Assembly (NCBI GenBank): GCA_027012915.1
Contig: JALUYN010000669.1
Location: 1 to 5,566, forward strand
DNA length: 5,566 nt
From: Cellvibrionaceae bacterium
GTDB lineage: Bacteria; Pseudomonadota; Gammaproteobacteria; Pseudomonadales; Cellvibrionaceae
Direction: 5' to 3'
The translations under genes were made by a program, and so were the position numbers. The notes below the pieces were generated by a model that made no database searches, was not told the DNA's origin, and saw only the letters and a program-made list of their open reading frames with translations. Positions 1 through 2,869 of this stretch are shown here, in pieces (positions within the stretch are counted from its first letter, which is position 1; each line of letters opens with the position of its first letter).

Positions 1-1
1 C

Positions 2-304
2 GACGGGCGCAAGTGGGTGAGTAGGCGTGGGGATAAAAATTCGCAGATGTATGTGATGCTTTCCATGGAATATCTGCTGGGAGATTTAACCCGCACACAG
101 AAAAACACTCAGCCAGAGGGTATACCCCCCCGCAGACAGAAAACTCCGCATACTCCGCATACTCCGCACAAGCCGCACACACCGCCAACTCAAGGGACAC
201 AACGTTTTCCGGCTGGTGAAGTAACCCATAAATCTGGCAAGGTCATTTCTGTGTGCGGAGTTGGCGGCGTGCGAGTGGGTACGGAAAAAATGCCTTGGGA
301 ATAA
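2..304 (+). CDS. C-terminal part of an unidentified protein, possibly phage/island replication protein (5' end outside window)
   Basis: The frame is open from the first bases of the window, so this is the tail of a longer protein and the GTG at 17 is probably internal. About 100 residues are visible. They begin DGRKW, followed by RRGDKNSQMYVMLSMEYL, then a low-complexity linker of TPH/KPH triplets (codons 143-181), and the protein ends in KMPWE. I do not recognise a domain. The linker is encoded by near-identical 9-bp units, annotated separately. The TAA stop (302-304) is followed directly by an ATG at 305, and ssb lies about 340 bp downstream, so a phage-type replication or primase-like protein is a reasonable inference from position. 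It remains unproven, because no catalytic motif falls inside the window. Confidence 0.55.
   Translation, partial: DGRKWVSRRGDKNSQMYVMLSMEYLLGDLTRTQKNTQPEGIPPRRQKTPHTPHTPHKPHTPPTQGTQRFPAGEVTHKSGKVISVCGVGGVRVGTEKMPWE
143..187 (+). repeat. Five imperfect 9-bp tandem units (ACTCCGCAT type)
   Basis: The units are ACTCCGCAT (143), ACTCCGCAT (152), ACTCCGCAC (161), AAGCCGCAC (170) and ACACCGCCA (179). They are in codon phase and give TPH TPH TPH KPH TPP. Inverted matches lie downstream in the same gene: TGTGCGGAGT at 252-261 pairs with 161-170, and GAGTTGGCGG at 258-267 pairs with 182-191. They could be only a repetitive linker, or iteron-like sites inside a replication gene. Confidence 0.75.
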
Positions 305-377
305 ATGCAGGCCAGCCAGAGGAACACCGGCAGATGTAGGCCGTAAGCCCATCGACAGCATCTTTGACGATGATTGA
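305..377 (+). pseudogene. Very short ORF region, possibly a frameshifted micro-gene
   Basis: An ATG at 305 abuts the TAA of the preceding gene, but its frame reads MQASQRNTGRCRP and stops after 13 codons. In the +1 frame the sequence reads on as GRKPIDSIFDDD and stops at 375-377, where the next ORF starts with an overlapping TTG (374). The span is 73 nt, one base more than a whole number of codons, so a single inserted base would explain both halves. The two peptides look protein-like but are too short to assign. The alternative is that this is just spacer. Confidence 0.2.
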
Positions 378-511
378 GGTTGTCAAAATGCAGTACCCCA
401 GCATTGCCAGTCTGGTGCGTACTCGACGACGGCATTGTTGTGCAGTGCTGTTTGACTGAACGAGAAGCGGTTGAGGCCGCGAAGGAATTGGAACAGGAGA
501 GTGAATCATGA
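374..511 (+). CDS. Small hypothetical protein, 45 aa (phage-type micro-gene)
   Basis: This frame begins with TTG at 374 and reads MRLSKCSTPALPVWCVLDDG, then IVVQCCLTEREAVEAAKELE, ending in QESES. The N-terminal half is hydrophobic and beta-like with four cysteines. The C-terminal half is an acidic, charged helix. There is no ATG in frame; TTG at 374 overlaps the stop of the preceding frame and TTG at 380 is the alternative. Neither has a good Shine-Dalgarno, so translation would depend on coupling. The stop TGA (509-511) overlaps the next ATG in an ATGA junction. The layout resembles the tiny accessory genes between replication genes and ssb in prophages. No function can be assigned. The competing ATG at 370 gives only 29 residues in another frame. 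Confidence 0.4.
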   Translation: MRLSKCSTPALPVWCVLDDGIVVQCCLTEREAVEAAKELEQESES

Positions 512-650
512 GCAAGAAGACTGAGCAGCAATTAACCGAGCAATTCACGCACTTGTAGTTACAATGGACGAGCTGGTGCAGGCGCAAGATACGCTGATCA
601 AGCAGACGCGGGCAGTGGTTGAGCAGCTGAAGAAGGCGGTGCGCAAGTGA
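508..650 (+). pseudogene. Small helical protein gene, apparently frameshifted
   Basis: The ATG at 508 overlaps the upstream stop (ATGA), and the final TGA at 648-650 overlaps the GTG start of ssb (GTGA). That makes 508-650 look like one coupled gene, but 143 nt is one base short of 48 codons. The start frame reads MSKKTEQQLTEQFTHL and stops at 556. The -1 frame reads INRAIHALVVTMDELVQAQD and continues as a charged helix ending QLKKAVRK. The join must fall between about 525 and 556. I see no classical slippery heptamer there, so a one-base deletion or a sequencing error is likelier than programmed frameshifting. Joined, the product would be a helical, probably coiled-coil protein of about 47 residues. 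A separate start at ATG 564 would give 28 residues. Confidence 0.45.
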
Positions 651-1039
651 TTACAGCTAACGCATCTGGCCGGCTTGCCTTCGATGCCCGAGAAATCAAC
701 ACACGCAGCGGTAAGCCGATGACACAAGCCCGCATGGCCTGCCAAGACGGGGACTCACCGACGCTTTGGATTGATCTGGTTGCCTTCGGCGACAATGCAG
801 CATGGCTAGCACGCTGCGCGAAGGGCGATCGGGTAAGTGCGATCGGTACGTTGAAGTTAAACCGCTGGACGGGCAAAGATGGCGCAGAGAAGGAGTGTTT
901 GCAGCTGGTTGTGGACAACATGCTTTGCAACGCACCAAAGCCGAAGAATGCGAAAAAGCCCAGCCAGCCAAAGCCTAAGTCCCAAGCAGTGTCTGACCCA
1001 TTCGCCGGTGGTGAGGACGACGGTATGCTGCCGTTTTGA
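647..1039 (+). CDS. ssb: Single-stranded DNA-binding protein, 130 aa
   Basis: SSB coats single-stranded DNA during replication, repair and recombination and recruits partner proteins through its C-terminal tip. The OB-fold covers about residues 1-95: VITANASGRLAFD, SGKPMTQARMA, LWIDLVAFGDNAAWLARCAK, GDRVSAIGTLKLNRW and LQLVVDNM match the order of SSB strand segments. A Pro/Lys-rich linker (about 97-114) follows, and the protein ends in DDGMLPF, a variant of the acidic DDDIPF tip. At 130 aa it is shorter than chromosomal SSBs (about 175 aa in E. coli), which fits a phage or mobile-element copy. The start GTG at 647 overlaps the upstream TGA, indicating translational coupling. No strong terminator follows. 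The tract just downstream holds only repeats and doubtful ORFs. Confidence 0.9.
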   Translation: MITANASGRLAFDAREINTRSGKPMTQARMACQDGDSPTLWIDLVAFGDNAAWLARCAKGDRVSAIGTLKLNRWTGKDGAEKECLQLVVDNMLCNAPKPKNAKKPSQPKPKSQAVSDPFAGGEDDGMLPF

Positions 1040-1049
1040 GTTTTCCGAC

Positions 1050-1316
1050 ATCGTAGGGGGGGCGGCTTCGGCGTTTGTTGTTGCTGCTGCTGCTTCTCTC
1101 TGGCTGGCTGATCTTCTCAATAGGTTTGTCTGATTTCAGACAACCCTTTCCATATTGCTCGCCACTAGCCTTCTGATTCTCTTTCGCCTTTTTGCGAATC
1201 AAATCGGCCATTGCGTTGGCCGCCACAACCTTGTCGATTGCTTCCAGATTCCTGCGCGGGCATCAGCCTTCTCAACCGCTTTCACAGATTTCTGTGAACC
1301 CGTGTTTGTCTTTTGC
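1050..1316 (-). pseudogene. Possible decayed minus-strand ORF with a frameshift near 1255-1265
   Basis: Read on the minus strand, about 1316-1265 gives TGSQKSVKAVEKADARA. After a frame change, 1259 leftwards gives RNLEAIDKVVAANAMADLIR, KKAKENQKASGEQYGKGCLK, then SDKPIEKISQPER. The composition (Ala/Lys/Glu-rich, helical) is far more protein-like than the plus-strand reading. From memory, the AKENQKASGE..GKG..KS.KPIEKI stretch resembles the region just before the helix-turn-helix in some phage ParB-like DNA-binding proteins; I could not search this. There is no usable start codon spanning both halves, and the left end collides with ssb, so an intact gene is excluded. Chance coding in a repeat-bearing tract is the alternative. 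Confidence 0.22.
1093..1145 (+). repeat. 53-bp repeat, copy 1 (contains 13-bp motif and a hairpin)
   Basis: This copy begins CTTCTCTCTGGCTGGC, then GATCTTCTCAATA, and ends TTTCAGACAACC. It is about 93% identical to 1577-1629, with two substitutions and one indel in each direction. The 3' half forms a stem of TGTCTGA (1127-1133) with TCAGACA (1136-1142), extended outward by GGTT/AACC with one bulged base. No T-run follows, so this copy is not an obvious terminator. The 13-bp core is at 1096-1108. Confidence 0.85.
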
Positions 1317-1321
1317 CCTGT

Positions 1322-1371
1322 AAAAAAGGCCGGCAAATTTTACCGAGGGAAAGCCTCGGGTTCTGCCGGCC
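1322..1371 (-). terminator. Strong nested-stem rho-independent terminator, minus strand
   Basis: The outer stem pairs GGCCGGCA (1328-1335) with TGCCGGCC (1364-1371) perfectly. An inner stem pairs CCGAGG (1343-1348) with CCTCGG (1354-1359). On the minus strand the outer stem is followed directly by TTTTTT (complement of 1322-1327), the canonical layout. It would end transcripts arriving from higher coordinates, for example from the small minus ORF whose stop is at 1398. The plus strand has no T-run, so it is one-directional. Confidence 0.7.
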
Positions 1372-1397
1372 ACAAGCGCAGTGTAGTACAGCCAGAA

Positions 1398-1559
1398 TCA
1401 AAGTTCTACCACCCTCAAAGCATTGCTATTCAACAACCACGAGCGGCGGCCAGCGGCAAGCCTCTCAAAGATAGGCACTGCCCTTGCTACGAGAACAGCA
1501 GGCATGTTCCATGCGAGAGTGGGGAATGTATGGTGATCATATGCTATAATTCCTGCCAT
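1398..1559 (-). CDS. Possible small hypothetical protein, 53 aa
   Basis: Minus-strand ATG at 1559 reads MAGIIAYDHHTFPTLAWNMP, then AVLVARAVPIFERLAAGRRS, and ends in ALRVVEL. The stop at 1398 lies 26 bp before the strong minus-strand terminator, so ORF plus terminator form a plausible unit. Against it, there is no recognisable Shine-Dalgarno, the frame stays open upstream to a TTG at 1604 inside the 53-bp repeat, and a TATAAT box for the other strand sits inside its first codons. I recognise no family. It could equally be a chance frame over a non-coding transcript that ends at the terminator. Confidence 0.27.
   Translation of the reverse strand: MAGIIAYDHHTFPTLAWNMPAVLVARAVPIFERLAAGRRSWLLNSNALRVVEL
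1542..1550 (+). promoter_or_regulatory. Extended -10 promoter element (TGCTATAAT)
   Basis: TGC precedes a consensus TATAAT at 1545-1550. No -35 is visible at the usual distance (1522-1527 is GGGAAT), but extended -10 promoters can act without one. Transcription would start near 1556-1558, just before repeat copy 2. Confidence 0.4.
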
Positions 1560-1576
1560 GGTGGGGAGTAGGCTTA

Positions 1577-1629
1577 CTTCTCTCTGGCTGGCCGATCTTC
1601 TCAATAAGGTTTGCAGATTTCAGACAACC
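1577..1629 (+). repeat. 53-bp repeat, copy 2
   Basis: This is the partner of 1093-1145. It differs by T to C after the 13-bp core, an added A before GGTTTG, a lost T after it and one substitution, so the total length stays 53 bp. Its 13-bp core is at 1580-1592. The inner stem is weaker than in copy 1, but the outer AAGGTT/AACCTT pairing is longer and is followed by a T-run. Confidence 0.85.
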
Positions 1630-1635
1630 TTTTTT
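1606..1635 (+). terminator. Terminator-like hairpin with T-run
   Basis: AAGGTT (1606-1611) pairs with AACCTT (1626-1631), with one further G-C pair across a bulged T and an 11-nt loop. Six T residues occupy 1630-1635. The stem is short and moderate in GC, so strength is uncertain. Confidence 0.4.
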
Positions 1636-1712
1636 ACCGCGCCCCCGCAGAGTTTTCTGACGTAATAGAGCGGATTCGACGATATGTTTTCCAAGATCGC
1701 TAGGCGAGTTGC

Positions 1713-1725
1713 CTCTCTGGCTGGC
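1713..1725 (+). repeat. 13-bp motif CTCTCTGGCTGGC, copy 3
   Basis: This is a perfect copy of the core found at 1096-1108, 1580-1592 and 2040-2052. Unlike copies 1 and 2, the flanks do not match the 53-bp repeat. It lies 19 bp before the ATG of the 83-aa ORF. Confidence 0.8.
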
Positions 1726-1744
1726 TAACGGTTTAATTACCACC

Positions 1745-1996
1745 ATGCCGAGCATGGACGATTACAACAGCTGGCTTCACGAAATCCACTGCGCAGAGTT
1801 GCCTCCAACGGGCGTGCATTTCTGGCGCCATATCGGGCAGCCATACGGCTACTGGTATGTGCTGATAGATGGCGAACTGCAGCAGCGTTTCTACCGCACA
1901 GAAGCCGAAGCACGGCAGGCGCTGGCAAAAGCCAAACAGCGGCGTTTTTTAAGCGCTATACGGCCAGCCAAGAGGATGAGGCTGCAGCAGCGGTGA
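1745..1996 (+). CDS. Small hypothetical protein, 83 aa
   Basis: The ATG at 1745 reads MPSMDDYNSWLHEIHCAELP, PTGVHFWRHIGQPYGYWYVL, IDGELQQRFYRTEAEARQAL, then a basic tail ending RMRLQQR. The aromatic-rich middle (residues about 25-48) followed by an Ala/Glu helix gives a compact beta-then-alpha pattern like many short phage or island proteins. I do not recognise a family. The basic C-terminus could bind nucleic acid, which is inference from charge alone. ATG 1754 (80 aa) is an alternative start, and a TTG at 1709 would put the 13-bp motif inside the gene, which I consider unlikely. No start has a clear Shine-Dalgarno. Perfect 13-bp motifs lie on both sides (1713 and 2040). Confidence 0.5.
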   Translation: MPSMDDYNSWLHEIHCAELPPTGVHFWRHIGQPYGYWYVLIDGELQQRFYRTEAEARQALAKAKQRRFLSAIRPAKRMRLQQR

Positions 1997-2019
1997 GTTT
2001 TTCCCACTATAAAAAGGAA

Positions 2020-2066
2020 GCGCTACATGTTGTGCTTTACTCTCTGGCTGGCCACTACATGTTGTG
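2020..2066. promoter_or_regulatory. Two ACATGT-centred imperfect dyads 32 bp apart (possible operator pair)
   Basis: CTACATGTTGTG occurs at 2023-2034 and 2055-2066. With their flanks the copies form imperfect palindromes, GCGCTACATGTTGTGC (2020-2035) and CACTACATGTTGTG (2053-2066). The centres are 32 bp apart, close to three helical turns, and copy 4 of the 13-bp motif lies between them. A paired repressor site is possible. A short tandem duplication would also give this pattern. Confidence 0.35.
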
Positions 2067-2104
2067 TGTGGCGTGATGTTTCAGAATCCTTCAGACGCGA
2101 TTGA
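2027..2104 (+). CDS. Possible 25-aa leader-like ORF with a good ribosome binding site
   Basis: AAGGAAG (2014-2020) stands 6 nt before ATG 2027, the best Shine-Dalgarno in the left tract, and TATAAA (2008-2013) lies just upstream without a clear -35. The ORF reads MLCFTLWLATTCCVWRDVSE then SFRRD and stops at 2102-2104. It runs through both direct repeats and the 13-bp motif, so the ribosome binding site may be fortuitous. I know no function for such a peptide. Confidence 0.25.
   Translation: MLCFTLWLATTCCVWRDVSESFRRD
2040..2052 (+). repeat. 13-bp motif CTCTCTGGCTGGC, copy 4
   Basis: This is a perfect copy, flanked by the 12-bp direct repeats CTACATGTTGTG (2023-2034 and 2055-2066). The flanks do not match copies 1-3. 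Confidence 0.8.
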
Positions 2105-2276
2105 TCAACGAAGGCGACTAGCAGTAGCATTGCGCTACTCTCGGGCGGTCGGGGGCAATTGTAGCCTAGACAACGCAGAGAGAGAGAGTGCTGGTCGCAG
2201 AGAGAGCGGTGTCACCTCTGCGGGTAAGGTTGCGAGTGTCTGTCCTCTTCGCAGCGCCAAGCACGCTGTAGGCTGA
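2076..2276 (+). CDS. Doubtful hypothetical ORF, 66 aa
   Basis: The ATG at 2076 (or GTG 2064) reads MFQNPSDAIDQRRRLAVALR then YSRAVGGNCS, and becomes low-complexity Arg/Glu/Ser/Gly. The first 30 residues look protein-like. The rest is encoded by a GA-rich repeat with a hairpin (2174-2222) and looks non-coding. There is no clear ribosome binding site and no family was recognised. It may be a chance frame or the start of a degraded gene. Confidence 0.22.
   Translation: MFQNPSDAIDQRRRLAVALRYSRAVGGNCSLDNAERESAGRRESGVTSAGKVASVCPLRSAKHAVG
2174..2222. repeat. Direct repeat CGCAGAGAGAG spaced 22 bp, with hairpin
   Basis: CGCAGAGAGAG occurs at 2174-2184 and 2196-2206. The CGCAGAG of the second copy (2196-2202) pairs with CTCTGCG (2216-2222) across a 13-nt loop. 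The function is unknown; no T-run follows. Confidence 0.55.
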
Positions 2277-2339
2277 TGAACTTCCATCTTGGAAGACTCA
2301 GAGATACCAGCAACACACAGAAGCGCCAGCCAGAAGCAT

Positions 2340-2453
2340 ATGCCGATGGCTGGAGTTTTTGTACCTGAGATAGCACGTTCGCTTGCAAGATATGTAGCCG
2401 AAGTTGTAGCCGAGAAGAAACAAGGACTCACGGCCGAAGCCATAACCCCTTGA
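2340..2453 (+). CDS. Small hypothetical protein, 37 aa, at the edge of the tRNA gene
   Basis: ATG 2340 reads MPMAGVFVPEIARSLARYVA, EVVAEKKQGLTAEA, ending ITP. The sequence is a clean amphipathic helix of Ala/Val/Glu/Arg and looks protein-like. The frame is open back to a TTG at 2289, which would give 54 aa with an added EDSEIPATHRSASQKH stretch. Neither start has a good Shine-Dalgarno. The stop at 2451-2453 is 6 bp from the 3' end of the convergent tRNA-Thr. If an element is integrated at the tRNA, this is its outermost gene. I recognise no family; it does not resemble an excisionase or integrase. Confidence 0.35.
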   Translation: MPMAGVFVPEIARSLARYVAEVVAEKKQGLTAEAITP

Positions 2454-2459
2454 AATATA

Positions 2460-2535
2460 TGGAGCCGATGTCCGGAATCGAACCGGAGACCTTCTCATTA
2501 CGAGTGAGATGCTCTACCAACTGAGCTACATCGGC
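2460..2535 (-). tRNA. tRNA-Thr(CGU)
   Basis: The minus strand folds as a full cloverleaf. GCCGATG pairs with CATCGGC in the acceptor stem, with T as discriminator and an encoded CCA (2460-2462). The D stem is GCTC/GAGC, the anticodon stem TCTCA/TGAGA encloses CTCGTAA, and the T arm TCCGG-TTCGATT-CCGGA is intact. The anticodon is CGT, which reads threonine ACG codons. The gene is close to E. coli thrW, whose 3' end is known as an integration site for prophages such as P22 and CP4-6. Its 3' end faces the repeat-rich left tract. It appears to be a single gene with no neighbouring tRNA in the window. Confidence 0.97.
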
Positions 2536-2552
2536 GCTGCGGGGACGGGCGC

Positions 2553-2580
2553 ATTGTAGCGAGTGGATGCTGGAATAAAA
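2553..2580 (-). promoter_or_regulatory. Candidate promoter of tRNA-Thr
   Basis: On the minus strand TACAAT (2558-2553) is a good -10 placed 17 bp before the mature tRNA 5' end. TTTTAT (2580-2575) is a weak -35 with a 16-bp spacer. Between the -10 and the tRNA lies a GC-rich discriminator (GCGCCCGTCCCCGC), typical of stringently controlled stable-RNA promoters. Confidence 0.45.
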
Positions 2581-2818
2581 GGGTGGGATCTGTTCGGTGT
2601 AGGGCAATCGCATCAGAAAATCGGTCATCCCGAGGGTTGAATTGGGAATCCAAGCAGTAATGTATCCACGATAGAGACATTCGGGGATGAACGTAATTGT
2701 TTTCTCTAAAGGGGTGCGAACATTTTGTGTGATTGCCCTGTTGTTCGGGTAAACTTTGTTTGCGCTTTACGCATGCATCGATTCCGCGTCTGTCCCGCCG
2801 AGTTTTTCCGGCTGGTGC

Positions 2819-2848
2819 TTCCTATTTGTTCGATATCTCGTCTATACT
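2819..2848 (+). promoter_or_regulatory. Candidate promoter of the LPP20-like/TPR/fieF operon
   Basis: TATACT (2843-2848) is one base from the -10 consensus. The best -35 is a weak TTCCTA at 2819-2824 with an 18-bp spacer. The start would be near 2855, giving a leader of about 15 nt that begins just before GGAGG. Confidence 0.35.
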
Positions 2849-2869
2849 CGCCGCATTGGAGGTGATGTG

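Larger units (their letters stand above)
1557..1635 (+). ncRNA. Candidate small RNA (about 80 nt) carrying repeat copy 2
   Basis: An extended -10 box ends 6 bp upstream, and a hairpin with a T-run ends at 1635. Between them lies mainly repeat copy 2. The transcript would also contain a leaderless 35-codon frame from ATG 1558 (MVGSRLTSLWLADLLNKVCR...), which has no ribosome binding site. I infer a short RNA only from this promoter-terminator spacing. No known RNA family was recognised. Confidence 0.25.
1040..1744. other. Repeat-rich, largely non-coding stretch between ssb and the next credible small ORF
   Basis: I see no confident protein-coding gene here. The longest plus-strand frame (138 codons, 1155-1571) is rich in Cys, Phe and His and crosses a perfect nested hairpin, which looks like chance. 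The stretch holds two 53-bp repeats, a third 13-bp motif, a minus-strand terminator, an extended -10 box, a terminator-like hairpin, one possible small minus ORF and one possibly decayed minus ORF. All are listed separately. Such a mixture fits eroded accessory DNA. Confidence 0.5.
2536..2869. other. Intergenic region between divergent tRNA-Thr and the envelope-protein operon
   Basis: I see no gene in these 334 bp. The frame upstream of ATG 2870 stays open to a TTG at 2756 but lacks protein-like character. The region holds a candidate tRNA promoter (minus), a candidate -10 for the plus-strand operon, and an inverted repeat AGGGCAATC (2601-2609) / GATTGCCCT (2731-2739). Confidence 0.6.

Noticed and set aside
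143..187. CRISPR-like array
   Set aside because: The units are 9 bp, contiguous and in codon phase, with no spacers.
1021..1045. Rho-independent terminator after ssb
   Set aside because: ACGG/CCGT with TTTT is only a 4-bp stem and overlaps the last codons, too weak to call.
1155..1571. Plus-strand open frame of 138 codons
   Set aside because: It crosses a perfect nested hairpin, and its composition (Cys, Phe, His, Ser) looks random. It has no ribosome binding site, and the minus strand reads as more protein-like.
1093..2066. Integron attC sites
   Set aside because: The repeats lack the paired core sites (GTTRRRY and RYYYAAC) in the required order, and no integron integrase is visible.
2023..2066. 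Insertion sequence with target duplication
   Set aside because: Only 20 bp lie between the direct repeats, with no terminal inverted repeats or transposase. A mobile element cannot be supported.
2756..2869. TTG 2756 as an earlier start for the LPP20-like protein
   Set aside because: ATG 2870 has GGAGG at ideal spacing and starts a clean signal peptide. The extension would bury that signal and lacks a ribosome binding site.
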